Positions 53,793 through 62,216 of a stretch of 64,000 bases of DNA are shown here, in pieces (position 1 is the first letter of the stretch; every line of letters begins with the position of its first letter). The DNA comes from Chromobacterium piscinae. GTDB taxonomy: Bacteria > Pseudomonadota > Gammaproteobacteria > Burkholderiales > Chromobacteriaceae. The notes under the pieces are model-generated. The model ran no database searches. It saw nothing but the letters and a program-made list of their open reading frames with translations, and had not been told where the DNA came from. The stretch spans positions 1 to 64,000 of the forward strand of contig NZ_JAJOHV010000006.1 of the NCBI RefSeq assembly GCF_021129175.1, read 5' to 3'. Position numbers and translations under genes: made by a program.

Positions 53793-54473
53793 ATGTCTAC
53801 GGTGAACATCCCGGTGTATGAACGTCAACTTGCGGCGGTATTGCCGGAGGAGTTGCAGGCTTGCTACTTCAGGGGCGAGGTGCCTGAGTCGATGCGGCAA
53901 CGGTTTGACGAGTGGAAGGCCGGCGCTTTTCTGGATGGAGCGCCGCCGGCTTCCATGACGGAAAGCAATGTAGCGAAGTTTTTCCTGAGGGCGGAGGCGC
54001 TCGGGGCGCGGGATGCGTTGGGCGCCATGGCGTTGTCCGTGTTGTTCCCCATGAGCAACGCGCCCATCACCGCGCTGGATGCTGCTGCGGTGAGGCGCGC
54101 TGCGGTTGCCGGCCACGCTCAGCTGGCGCGAGAGCTGGTGGATATGGCCATCCATCCCGCCGATGTCGCACCGGCCAACCGCCAACCGCCGGCCGCGGAT
54201 CGGCGCCTGGCCGAATCGGCGCAGCCTGAAGGGGAAAGCATTGACCGCAATTTGCTGGATTTTTTTCAAATGCGAGGCAATGCCAAGTACCGCAAAGACT
54301 TGATGATTAATGTGGCGCTGGAGGAGGCTCACGGCGCCAAAGGGCTTGCCGAGCGGGTGGAGCGGCGCATGGGCGTCCTGGCCGAGCCGGAGCGGGGGTG
54401 GGTGAAGCGACTGCTGGATGGCGAGCCGCCCGCCGACGTCATGAAGGATGTGCGCCGCGCCAAGGCGCCTTAG
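53793..54473 (+). CDS. Hypothetical soluble protein
   Basis: The 226-residue protein has an N-terminal part with PEELQACYFRGEVPESMRQ and an Ala-rich middle. A Pro-rich linker lies near 125-145. A helical C-terminus has FFQMRGNAKYRKDLMINVAL and ends in DVMKDVRRAKAP. No signal peptide, membrane segment or family was recognised. It follows the tandem-repeat gene and converges with the prepilin peptidase gene. Confidence 0.65.
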   Translation: MSTVNIPVYERQLAAVLPEELQACYFRGEVPESMRQRFDEWKAGAFLDGAPPASMTESNVAKFFLRAEALGARDALGAMALSVLFPMSNAPITALDAAAVRRAAVAGHAQLARELVDMAIHPADVAPANRQPPAADRRLAESAQPEGESIDRNLLDFFQMRGNAKYRKDLMINVALEEAHGAKGLAERVERRMGVLAEPERGWVKRLLDGEPPADVMKDVRRAKAP

Positions 54474-54496
54474 ATCCAAGTATGGTTTCGCCGAGC

Positions 54497-54515
54497 GATG
54501 GCCCTTGGGGCCATC
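54497..54515. terminator. Weak hairpin between convergent genes
   Basis: GATGGCC and GGCCATC form a seven-base stem with loop CTTGG, between the stop at 54473 and the prepilin peptidase stop. There is no T-run. Confidence 0.35.
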
Positions 54516-54538
54516 CGGCGCAGTGTCAAGGCTGGCTG

Positions 54539-55471
54539 CTAGCCCTGCCCCAGGGCTGTCTTCAGATACCAGGCGGCGATTTCATTTCCCCAGAGCAACG
54601 CTACCGCGGCTGCGCCGATGAGGTAGGGGCCGAATGGTTGTGGCGCATGGCCGTCAATCTTCCGCATCGCGATCAGCGCGCCGCCGGCCAGCGCGCTGCT
54701 TATGGCGCCGAGTCCGATAATCAGCGGCAGTTGCTGCCATCCTAGCCAGGCTCCCAAGCCTGCCATCAGTTTGACATCTCCGGCGCCGAGTCCATCCCGT
54801 CCTGTGCATAGGCGGAACGCGGCGGCGATCGCCCGCATCAGCAGATATCCGGCCATCGCGCCGATTACCCCGTCTTGTAGTGGAATGAATAGATGAAAGA
54901 GATTGGCGGCTAGACCCAGCCACAGCAATGGCTGGGTCAGCGTGTCTGGCAACAGTCTGACATCAAGATCAATCAGCGCCAGCGCGGACAGCAGGAACAG
55001 AAAAACCAGGCTGGCGATGGCGGTGGGATGGGGGCCTAGCCGCCAGCCTATTCCAAAGAAGGCTAGGCCGATGCCGAGCTCGACCAGGGGGTAGCGCAAG
55101 CTGATCTTGGCGGCGCAGCCGGCGCAACGTCCGCGAAGCAGCAAATAGCCAAGAAGCGGAATCAGCGTCCATCCGGCCAGCGGGGCATGGCAGGCGGGGC
55201 AATGCGAGCGCGGGTGGGATAGGGTCAGCGTTTCAAGCGGCGGCATCGGCTGGCCGGCGGCTTCGGCGCATTCGCGTCGCCAGGCGGATTCCATCATTTT
55301 TGGGAGCCTGTGAGCCAGCACATTCAAGAAGCTTCCAAGCAGCAAGCCCAAGACCAGCAGCGCGGTGGCGAATTGAGCGGTGAGTGCGGCGTTTAGGCTG
55401 AGCCAGGAAAATAGCCCTGTCAGCGCGATGCTCGCGCTTCCGATGAGAAGCGCGCTTTTCCGGTCGATCAT
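54539..55471 (-). CDS. Type IV prepilin peptidase/N-methyltransferase
   Basis: The 310-residue polytopic membrane protein has GSFLNVLAHRLPKMME and two zinc-binding Cys pairs (SHCPACHAPL, Cys91 and Cys94; RCAGCAAKI, Cys116 and Cys119). The catalytic Asp pair is in ALIDLDVRLLPD (Asp168/Asp170) and GLGAGDVKLMAG (Asp232). It cleaves and methylates prepilins. Standing at the end of the pilus locus, it probably processes PilS and PilV; a housekeeping PilD elsewhere is expected but not visible. It is divergent from the 55614 operon. Confidence 0.93.
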   Translation of the reverse strand: MIDRKSALLIGSASIALTGLFSWLSLNAALTAQFATALLVLGLLLGSFLNVLAHRLPKMMESAWRRECAEAAGQPMPPLETLTLSHPRSHCPACHAPLAGWTLIPLLGYLLLRGRCAGCAAKISLRYPLVELGIGLAFFGIGWRLGPHPTAIASLVFLFLLSALALIDLDVRLLPDTLTQPLLWLGLAANLFHLFIPLQDGVIGAMAGYLLMRAIAAAFRLCTGRDGLGAGDVKLMAGLGAWLGWQQLPLIIGLGAISSALAGGALIAMRKIDGHAPQPFGPYLIGAAAVALLWGNEIAAWYLKTALGQG

Positions 55472-55613
55472 GTGTTCCTGGCTTTCTTTCGGACAAGGTT
55501 TGTCAGTGGGAATGTGGCATGCAATTTTTGTGATCCGCCAACATAAAGTTTGATTTAGTATCTACTTCAATATAACATATTTCTGGCATTGACCTATGTG
55601 ACGAGGTGTCGGA

Positions 55614-56450
55614 ATGAGTGGAATGCATGATTTTGGCGATGCGGAAAGCCTGGCCTTGGATAGGGAGGAGCCTGGTTTTGCCGATGAGCGCTCAGCCGCG
55701 CGAGATGCATGGCGGCAATCTTTGCCGCACCAGGACTTCAAGATGGAGGAAAGGCCCGCGCACCCGCTGCAGGGGGGCAAGCCTAAGCGCGATATCCGGC
55801 GCGTGGCGGTGCTGGCGTTGATCGCATGGCTTGTTCTCACCCTGCTGGGGTTGCTGTTATGGCAGAAGTTTTTGAGTCCGCAGCCGATTGTCGAGCCGCT
55901 GGCGGCTGCTGCGGCGCCTGTCAGCCGGCCGGCGATGCCGGCGCCGCGTCAGAACGCTGCGAAAATTGGCGCGGCATCCGCGGCGGCCGGGCGTGCTGCG
56001 CCGCCAATGCTTGCCACGCGGACCAACGCTTCCGCCCCGTTTGCCGCTCAGCAGTCTGCAACGGCGCCGGATGCGCCGACATCCGCTCCATCCGGGCGAA
56101 AATCCGCGGCTCCGGCGCTTGACCCCAGGGCCATCAACCAGAAGTCCGCGCCCCCGGAGGAAACGCTGGCGGCCAAGGTCGCCAGGCTGGAGGCGGAGGT
56201 GAAAGCATTGACGGCTCGCAGCCGGCCGGAGAGCGCGCATAAGCCGGTTGCCGCCGGACATGGACGGAAGGCGCGGGATTTGAGCGTGCTGGGGATGTCC
56301 TCCACATCTGTGTGGGTGACGCAGCCGGATGGCCGCGCCACTGAATTACAGGTAGGCGATCGCTTCAGGAACGGCGAAGTGATTCAGCGCATAGACCAGC
56401 AAGCGCAGGTGATCGAAACGGATCATGGCCGCTACAAGGTCAACCTCTAG
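55614..56450 (+). CDS. Bitopic GspC/PilP- or TraP-like inner-membrane protein
   Basis: The 278-residue protein has a cytoplasmic N-terminus of about 65 residues. One membrane segment (RVAVLALIAWLVLTLLGLLL) and a Pro/Ala-rich periplasmic linker follow. A short coiled coil (ETLAAKVARLEAEVKALTAR) leads to a small C-terminal domain (ATELQVGDRFRNGEVIQRID) of GspC/PilP type. A similar layout occurs in TraP/IcmG proteins of conjugative and Dot/Icm systems. It leads a four-gene operon that ends at 59011 and is divergent from the prepilin peptidase. Confidence 0.65.
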   Translation: MSGMHDFGDAESLALDREEPGFADERSAARDAWRQSLPHQDFKMEERPAHPLQGGKPKRDIRRVAVLALIAWLVLTLLGLLLWQKFLSPQPIVEPLAAAAAPVSRPAMPAPRQNAAKIGAASAAAGRAAPPMLATRTNASAPFAAQQSATAPDAPTSAPSGRKSAAPALDPRAINQKSAPPEETLAAKVARLEAEVKALTARSRPESAHKPVAAGHGRKARDLSVLGMSSTSVWVTQPDGRATELQVGDRFRNGEVIQRIDQQAQVIETDHGRYKVNL

Positions 56451-56510
56451 CCAGCGGCGCAGGCTGGATGACGGCAGCGCCATCGGGCGCGGATATGAAA
56501 GGATGAAGTC

Positions 56511-57257
56511 ATGCGCAAGTTTTTCGCAAAAATGCTGCTGGGCAGCGACGCGCTCAGCAAACTCGACTCTATCGAACAGTCGGAAGCTCTGCAGGTGGTG
56601 GCGGGCAGCCAGCCTGAGGAGGCGATCAGCGACACGCTCAAGGGCAGCTCGCCCACCATCACGCGCGAGCAGATCCGCTCGCTGATCGAGATCGACATGG
56701 AGATTCATGGCGACATCTTCATCGGCCGCGGTGTCAAGGTGTCGGGGCGGATCATCGGCAGCTTGATCCCCAATGGGGCGGTCAAGGAGTGCGATCCTAT
56801 CGTCATCGTCAGCCAGGGAGGGGACATCAACGGCGATCTGCATGCCCGTGTCGTGGTCGTGGCCGGCAACCTGGATGGAGATATCTACGCCGACCACGTG
56901 TTGCTGATGCCGACTGCCCAAGTCTGCGGCACGGTCAACTATCGACATACCTTGCGCCAGGATATCGGGTCCGCCTTGTCTGGAATGGTAAGGCGGGTCG
57001 AGCATATCGCGATGCTGGACCATCCGCCGCATCCTTGCGATATGGGCCGGCGCGCATTGCCGGGCGACGGAGCGGCGCCGGGCGCGGACATCCCGGTTTT
57101 GACGATGGAGCGCGAACCGGCAGCCGCGCCGGTTTCGGCGGCGGTCTCGACATTGGCCGCGACGCAGAATACGGCGGAGATCGAAAGACTTTACCGCGGC
57201 CTGGATATCGAGCGTGACAACACGGCGGGCCTGCGTTCCTTGGCCGTCGGCGCCTGA
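56511..57257 (+). CDS. Bactofilin-family cytoskeletal protein
   Basis: The 248-residue protein has the bactofilin beta-helix pattern at about residues 60-150: EIDMEIHGDIFIGRGVKVSG, then GDINGDLHARVVVVAGNLDG, then YADHVLLMPTAQVCGTVNY. Bactofilins polymerise into filaments that position cell-wall enzymes or polar complexes. An N-terminal extension of about 55 residues and a disordered Pro/Ala-rich tail flank it. GAAAGGATGAAGTC precedes the ATG. It sits between the bitopic protein and two unknown genes, so a scaffold role for the local envelope system is plausible. Confidence 0.82.
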   Translation: MRKFFAKMLLGSDALSKLDSIEQSEALQVVAGSQPEEAISDTLKGSSPTITREQIRSLIEIDMEIHGDIFIGRGVKVSGRIIGSLIPNGAVKECDPIVIVSQGGDINGDLHARVVVVAGNLDGDIYADHVLLMPTAQVCGTVNYRHTLRQDIGSALSGMVRRVEHIAMLDHPPHPCDMGRRALPGDGAAPGADIPVLTMEREPAAAPVSAAVSTLAATQNTAEIERLYRGLDIERDNTAGLRSLAVGA

Positions 57258-57326
57258 TAGAGGCCGAATCGCATCGCTCGCGGGCGAGGCAGGCTTTTCA
57301 TTTGAATGGTGCGATCGGGAGTGGCG

Positions 57327-57707
57327 ATGGAAGCGCAAGGTTTTCCACGACGGATACCGGCGGATGCATTGTCGGCAGCGGAGGCTGGCAGGCTGGGCCT
57401 GGATGCGCCTTTGCCGCCGGAGGCGAGCGACGAGGAGGAAGATGCCCGGTGGGCCTGCCTGCCTTTTCTGAAGCTGGCGATCGAGCGCTTGTGCATCATG
57501 CAGTTGTTGGCCGAAGACCATGAGGTCGCATTTTCCCCCTTGGGCGGGGATGGCTTGGTGGCGATCCGCGCCATGGCAGCGTCGGCTGCGGATCCTGTGT
57601 TTGCCCAGGCCGCGGCGGCCTATCTGGGAAGCCTGGCCACGCTGGCTTCGATGATGGGGCGAGGGGAAACGGGCCTGCATCAGTCAATCAGCGGCTTGTA
57701 CCTGTAG
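57327..57707 (+). CDS. Small hypothetical protein of the 55.6-58.9 kb operon
   Basis: The 126-residue protein is acidic, with an EASDEEEDARWACL stretch and a helical C-terminal half (KLAIERLCIMQLLAEDHEVA). No family, signal or membrane segment was recognised. The ATG at 57327 has GGGAGTGGCG upstream. It lies 69 bp after the bactofilin gene and 15 bp before the ArdC-N gene, so it belongs to the operon. Confidence 0.65.
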   Translation: MEAQGFPRRIPADALSAAEAGRLGLDAPLPPEASDEEEDARWACLPFLKLAIERLCIMQLLAEDHEVAFSPLGGDGLVAIRAMAASAADPVFAQAAAAYLGSLATLASMMGRGETGLHQSISGLYL

Positions 57708-57722
57708 GGAAGAGGGGATTTC

Positions 57723-58919
57723 ATGAGTCTGCGGAGAAGCGGACGGCGCGATTATTTGAGCGAGGCCTCGGAAAGGGTTTCCCGGTATTCGGATGCGCTG
57801 CGGCCAGGCTGCGCGGCTGTGCCCGGGCGTCATTTCAATCCGCTGTCGGGAACGGTTTATCAAGGCATCAATCATTTGCTGTTGAGCGCCGCCTTGCCGG
57901 CGGAGAGCGCCGATCCCCGCTGGCTGACGTTGAAGCAGATAGACGACTTGCGGCAACGGTTTGGCGACATCAGGCTCGCCAACGGCGCGCAGGCCGCTTT
58001 GGCGGTGTTCGCGCTGCCTGTGACGCGCGGGGGGGCCATGCCTGGCGATGAAGCCGTATACGTGCTGAAAGGTTGTTCATTGTTTAATGGCGCGCAAATC
58101 ATGGGTTTGCCGCCGCTGGCGCCTCCCCCGGATTGCGATCGGGCGGCCGGAGGGGGCGGCGTTCGCTTGACGGAAGCTGTATTGAATGAGTTGGGATGGG
58201 CGGATGAGCTGAATGCCTTCCCGGCCCTGGCCCGTCATTGCCTGGAGGAGAAGGAGTTGGATGAGGGTGCCGAGTTGCTGCGGCGGATGGCCGCGGCCAT
58301 GTTGAGTTGGCTGCCTGGTTTTTTTGGAGAGATGCCGGATCGGCGCGTGCCTGGCTCGGAGCGGGCGGAGGGGCCATTGGCAGTCTTTCGCGCGGCGCAT
58401 GCGGTTGAGCGAATGTGGGCCTGGCTTGGCCAGCGCTCGCCGGCGGCAGCGGCATTCGAGCGAGCGGGCGACGAGTTTGTGAGGGCGAATCTGCTGGCCG
58501 ATCCGTCGGCGGCGGAGTGGAAGCCTGCGCCGGCTGCGGCCGCTGCCCAGTCCGCGGCGCGGCGGGGCGCGCTATGGATGGACGTGTCCCTGCTGACTGT
58601 CGCGGAGTCGACGCAGTTGACCGCTAGCCATTTCGGCAATCAGGAACTCTTGCCTGAAACCGAAGCCGAGTTGTATGGCCGCTTCCAGGCCTGGGCGCGG
58701 CAATCCATTCAGTCAGGCATTCATGATGACTTGCCTATTACCGCGCGCGAGCTATTCGGCTGGTTTCTTTCCGAAGAGGAGGGCATGGTTCGGGATCTGC
58801 TGCAGCTGGATGACGCGCGGCGGCGGCAGCGGCGCGCGGCTACGGCCATCGATATGGCTGTCCCCGGCCTCGCCGCCGCGGTTGCGGGGCGGTCGGCCGA
58901 GATTTCGATGCCGCGTTGA
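57723..58919 (+). CDS. ArdC N-terminal (DUF1738-like) domain protein lacking the peptidase half
   Basis: The 398-residue protein carries the ArdC-N pattern in order: NPLSG (39-43), YQGIN (46-50), PRWLTLKQ (65-72), GAQA (88-91) and LFNGAQIMGLPP (120-131). ArdC antirestriction proteins bind single-stranded DNA with this domain and normally have a zinc-peptidase domain with HExxH after it. That motif is absent here. Residues 150-398 are a helical, unrecognised region. It is the last gene of the operon, before a strong terminator. Confidence 0.75.
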   Translation: MSLRRSGRRDYLSEASERVSRYSDALRPGCAAVPGRHFNPLSGTVYQGINHLLLSAALPAESADPRWLTLKQIDDLRQRFGDIRLANGAQAALAVFALPVTRGGAMPGDEAVYVLKGCSLFNGAQIMGLPPLAPPPDCDRAAGGGGVRLTEAVLNELGWADELNAFPALARHCLEEKELDEGAELLRRMAAAMLSWLPGFFGEMPDRRVPGSERAEGPLAVFRAAHAVERMWAWLGQRSPAAAAFERAGDEFVRANLLADPSAAEWKPAPAAAAAQSAARRGALWMDVSLLTVAESTQLTASHFGNQELLPETEAELYGRFQAWARQSIQSGIHDDLPITARELFGWFLSEEEGMVRDLLQLDDARRRQRRAATAIDMAVPGLAAAVAGRSAEISMPR

Positions 58920-58983
58920 ACGGCGCGATATTTTTATCCCCTGAGCTGGAGAGCCTTGCCTCAGGCGCGGGATTCAGCTGTGT

Positions 58984-59011
58984 CAGCCGCCTGAAGGGCG
59001 GCTGTTTTTTT
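58984..59011 (+). terminator. Rho-independent terminator of the unknown operon
   Basis: CAGCCGCC and GGCGGCTG form an eight-base stem with loop TGAAG followed by seven T residues, 64 bp beyond the ArdC-N gene stop. Confidence 0.92.
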
Positions 59012-59128
59012 GCGGCGATCCGGAAGTCCTGATGTCGCCCCTCCCGCCAGCGGCCGCATCCGACTGCGCCAGGATATTCCACGGCGGTTTCGTTGCCGTC
59101 CGCCAAGCGCAGTTTGATCATCCCCGCG

Positions 59129-59605
59129 TCACCAGTCGCTGAATTCCGGCGGCGTGCCATCCGACAATAGGACCTCCTGCATCCACTGGCTCACTTGCGA
59201 TTGCAGATTGCTGGCGCCCAGCATGACCCCGGTCAGCGGTTTGTAAAGAGGAGAGGCATCGCCGATTTCGTTCTGGATGTGCTGGAGCACGGCTCTTTGC
59301 TGGGCCAGGGTGGCAAATGCGCGGGCGTCTCCCTGAGGGGTCTTGAAATCGCGCAACTGTCGCGCGATGGCGGCGATATAGGCTTTGCGGTCCGCCAGAG
59401 AGTCCGACGCCGGCGTCGGCAGCTGTTTAAGCGCCGCCAGCAAGGCTTGAGCCTGCGCGGCGTCTACGGGCGCGAGCGCGCTTTCCTGCGCGGCGGCGGT
59501 TTGCTGGACTTGGGCTGCGCGCAAATATAGCGGGACGATGGAGTCCGCGGCGCTGATGCCGAGCGTTTGCGTGTCGGGAATCCGGTTTGGCGTGGGCGTG
59601 ATCAT
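59129..59605 (-). CDS. orgC: T3SS protein OrgC (SPI-1 type)
   Basis: The 158-residue protein is the last gene of the prgHIJK-orgABC operon. Its length and C-terminal helices (ASNLQSQVSQWMQEVLLSDG) fit OrgC, which assists needle assembly in Salmonella. Sequence similarity alone is weak, so the call rests mainly on synteny. It starts seven bases after orgB. Confidence 0.75.
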   Translation of the reverse strand: MITPTPNRIPDTQTLGISAADSIVPLYLRAAQVQQTAAAQESALAPVDAAQAQALLAALKQLPTPASDSLADRKAYIAAIARQLRDFKTPQGDARAFATLAQQRAVLQHIQNEIGDASPLYKPLTGVMLGASNLQSQVSQWMQEVLLSDGTPPEFSDW

Positions 59606-59612
59606 GGCGTGT

Positions 59613-60326
59613 TTAGTTTTCCGTTGACGGGGTGGCGGGGAGCGTCGCGGCCAGCGGCTCCAGCCGTTGCCGCAATTGCCGCTGCAATTGCTCCAGAGCG
59701 GCGGCGGACAACTGGCGGCAGTCTTGCTGCAAACCGTTCAGGCTTTGAAGCAACTGGCGGCTCGCTGGCTCCAGATAGTGTTCTGGGGAGAATTCCGCCG
59801 CTTGATCGGCGCACCGCATGATGAAGCGGTCATCGTCATGGTGGTCAATCTGGATGACGCCATGCCAGCGCTCCGCCAGCAGAGACATCAGCGCGCCTTG
59901 CCGCGGGCGGGCGGTTTTGGGCAGCCGCAAGTACAGCGTCGCTTCCGGCGCGGCGGACGGCTGGCTTTTCAGCCACTCGTCCAGCAGCAGCAGCAAGGTG
60001 TCAGGGTGGTCGACAGCGGCGGCCAGCATCGCGCGCGCCTGTTGCTCCAGATGTCCGCGCCATCGTTCGGCCAGGGCCTGGCTGTCGGCCAGCGCGGCGG
60101 CTATCTGATCCAGCGCTGTCAGCATGCCTTGTTGGTAGCCGTCGCTATAGGCATGGCTGCGAATGGCGTCGGCCTGATTTTGAGCTTCCCGCAGCAATTG
60201 GCTGGCGTGTCGGCGCGCCTGACGCTCCAGCTTGTGGGCGCGGCGGATGCGTTCCAGCTGGCCGCGGCGGATCAGCACGCCCTCAATTGCTGTCTGCGGG
60301 CGGAAGATGGGGGTGTCGCTGGGCAT
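59613..60326 (-). CDS. orgB: T3SS sorting-platform stator OrgB (SctL)
   Basis: The 237-residue protein has the N-terminal start [18 protein letters not shown] and a long coiled-coil helix (HASQLLREAQNQADAIRSHA). A C-terminal part of FliH type includes MLLLLLDEWLK-like and IQIDHHDDDRFIMRC regions. SctL links the ATPase to the sorting platform under the basal body. It overlaps the end of orgA by 44 bases. Confidence 0.88.
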   Translation of the reverse strand: MPSDTPIFRPQTAIEGVLIRRGQLERIRRAHKLERQARRHASQLLREAQNQADAIRSHAYSDGYQQGMLTALDQIAAALADSQALAERWRGHLEQQARAMLAAAVDHPDTLLLLLDEWLKSQPSAAPEATLYLRLPKTARPRQGALMSLLAERWHGVIQIDHHDDDRFIMRCADQAAEFSPEHYLEPASRQLLQSLNGLQQDCRQLSAAALEQLQRQLRQRLEPLAATLPATPSTEN

Positions 60327-60879
60327 ATTGCAGAGCCAAGGTCAGTAGCAGGAAGTCCGGCGCGCCGGACGCGGCCGGCATGCCATCGACGGCTGGAGGA
60401 AACGCGAGCGCCAGCCGCTGGGAGAGCGCCGCGGGCAGCTCCCCCTTCCAGGCTTGCAGGCGGCTGTAGCCGGCGCGCAGCAAATCGTTGTGGACAATGG
60501 GACGGGACGGCGCTGCGCCGCCTGGCGGTCCCAACTGCATGGCGGCGAAACCTTGAGCCCAGACGGGCAGGCGCAGCAGGCCGCCTTGCCAACCCAGAGC
60601 GGCGCGCAGCGCTTGGCAGCCGATCAGGTAGGCCGTTTGCGGCAGCCGCGGCCAATGGCGCAGAAACTGGCGGGTGGCGCTATTGAGCGGGCCTGTGGGC
60701 CAGTGACAATCCAGGCGATGGCCGCTGATCAGCATGTCGTTGACTATGGCGCGCTGCCGCGGGCTGTCCAGCGCGGCAGGCAGCCGCAACCGTTGCGGAT
60801 GCAGATAGGACAGCGGGTCGAACAGAATGCCGCGCACTTGAAGGGACAGTTCGGCGTCGATGCCGGAGCGCTCAGCCAT
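60283..60879 (-). CDS. orgA: T3SS sorting-platform protein OrgA (SctK)
   Basis: The 198-residue protein has [17 protein letters not shown] near the N-terminus and a C-terminal [16 protein letters not shown], fitting SctK/OrgA. It is part of the cytoplasmic sorting platform that loads substrates. It overlaps prgK upstream by eight bases and orgB downstream by 44, implying coupled translation. Confidence 0.88.
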   Translation of the reverse strand: MAERSGIDAELSLQVRGILFDPLSYLHPQRLRLPAALDSPRQRAIVNDMLISGHRLDCHWPTGPLNSATRQFLRHWPRLPQTAYLIGCQALRAALGWQGGLLRLPVWAQGFAAMQLGPPGGAAPSRPIVHNDLLRAGYSRLQAWKGELPAALSQRLALAFPPAVDGMPAASGAPDFLLLTLALQYAQRHPHLPPADSN

Positions 60880-61618
60880 GCCGCGGCTCCGCGAGCGCCG
60901 TTTTGCCGCCTCGCCTGCCTTGGCGCAGCCAGAACCAGGCGGCGACGGCGGCGAGCAAGCCCGAGGCGGCCAAGCCGGCCAGCAATATCGGCAGGTTGTC
61001 CGGCCGGTTGGCGGATGGTTGGCCAGGCTGCTGCTGCTGGGCTTCGCTGCGGCGCGATAGCACTACCGAGATATTTTCGTATTCGACATCGGCGAAGCTG
61101 TTTTTCAGAAACCGCTTGATGTTGTTGATCATCGGTTCCGGTTCGATATCCCGGTCATAGCTTGCCAATACGGCGAGATGAATGGGTTGGGGCGGCCGGC
61201 CGTCTTCCCCGGCATTCAGGTCATAGCTGACGTGGACGCGGGCGGACAAGATGCCATCCATGGTCTGCAGCGATTGCTCCAGCCGCTGTTCGATGGCGGA
61301 GTACAGCCTGGCCTTCTCCGCGCGCGGCGAGGAAACCAGCGAGTCGGTCGGGAACATCTGCGCCACTTCCATGCGGGGACGGGAGGGCAGGTCGTAGGTT
61401 TTCAGCCAGTCTACCGCGGCGGCGAAGTCGGACGGCGCCACGGCGATGCTGAAGCCGCTCTTGCCCTTGTCCTGCTTGTCCGCTTCAATGTTGTGGCGCT
61501 GCAGCACTGCGATGACTTCATTGGCCTGCTGCTGGTCCAAGCCCTTCAGCAAGTCCTTTTGCTGGCAGCCTGCCAGCAGCAGCGCCAGCAGCGCGGCTTT
61601 CAGGCAGGCGCGCATCAT
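60872..61618 (-). CDS. prgK: T3SS inner-ring lipoprotein PrgK (SctJ)
   Basis: The 248-residue lipoprotein has a lipobox LLLAGC (Cys18). The SctJ/YscJ double ring domains follow ([41 protein letters not shown]). A C-terminal membrane segment precedes a short basic cytoplasmic tail ([20 protein letters not shown]). It forms the inner-membrane ring with PrgH. Its ATG overlaps the prgJ stop. Confidence 0.95.
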   Translation of the reverse strand: MMRACLKAALLALLLAGCQQKDLLKGLDQQQANEVIAVLQRHNIEADKQDKGKSGFSIAVAPSDFAAAVDWLKTYDLPSRPRMEVAQMFPTDSLVSSPRAEKARLYSAIEQRLEQSLQTMDGILSARVHVSYDLNAGEDGRPPQPIHLAVLASYDRDIEPEPMINNIKRFLKNSFADVEYENISVVLSRRSEAQQQQPGQPSANRPDNLPILLAGLAASGLLAAVAAWFWLRQGRRGGKTALAEPRHG

Positions 61619-61917
61619 GAGCGCAGCAGGCTTTCCACCACGCCGACCCCTTTGCGGGCGAGGGTGCTGAGCATGGAAACTTCCAGGTTGTAATTGGATG
61701 TGCGCAGCTGCAGCTGATATAGCTTGGACGGGTCGCTCAAATCCTCGGGTTGATCGATTTTTTGCATGATGGCAGTTTTCTCCGTGCCGACTGAGACCGC
61801 GGATTCGGCGAAGGCATGGATCATTCTGTCTTCCAGCGACATGGTTTGCTGATCGGTCTGGCTGATGTCGCTGACCTGGATGGCCTGGCGCGACTGGGCG
61901 GCGGAAATGGGAATCAT
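61615..61917 (-). CDS. prgJ: T3SS inner rod protein PrgJ (SctI)
   Basis: The 100-residue protein has [20 protein letters not shown] and a C-terminal helix ([20 protein letters not shown]), the SctI pattern. The inner rod joins needle and base and helps set needle length. It lies 42 bp after prgI. Confidence 0.92.
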   Translation of the reverse strand: MIPISAAQSRQAIQVSDISQTDQQTMSLEDRMIHAFAESAVSVGTEKTAIMQKIDQPEDLSDPSKLYQLQLRTSNYNLEVSMLSTLARKGVGVVESLLRS

Positions 61918-61959
61918 CTTGGAGTCCAGGTTGGCGCCGGCGGCTTGCCGGCGCGACGA

Positions 61960-62214
61960 TTAGCGGAAGTTCTGGATAATGGCGGCGTCAATGTCCTTGA
62001 AGGTCTTGACCACGTTGGACTGGGCGTTGCGGTACAGGTTGTATTCAGACAATTTGCTTTGGTACTTGGCGAGTACGCTTGGGTCGGAAGGATTGGCGAC
62101 AAGGTCCTTCAGGGCAGTATCTACTTCGCTTTTTAGTCCGGTCACGTCAAAATTTTGCGACAACACGTTGATGTAAAAAGAATCCGGGCTTGAGGCTCCG
62201 ATATTGGCGGCCAT
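61960..62214 (-). CDS. prgI: T3SS needle subunit PrgI (SctF)
   Basis: The 84-residue protein is a helix-turn-helix needle subunit with the conserved turn [12 protein letters not shown] and the C-terminal [16 protein letters not shown]. It polymerises into the extracellular needle. The ATG at 62214 has AGGAGAATAAGC upstream; longer frames are excluded by family length. Confidence 0.96.
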   Translation of the reverse strand: MAANIGASSPDSFYINVLSQNFDVTGLKSEVDTALKDLVANPSDPSVLAKYQSKLSEYNLYRNAQSNVVKTFKDIDAAIIQNFR

Positions 62215-62216
62215 GC

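Noticed and set aside
58840-59160. Leftward 106-codon frame beyond orgC
   Set aside because: Overlaps the ends of two supported genes and crosses a terminator; basic low-complexity product.
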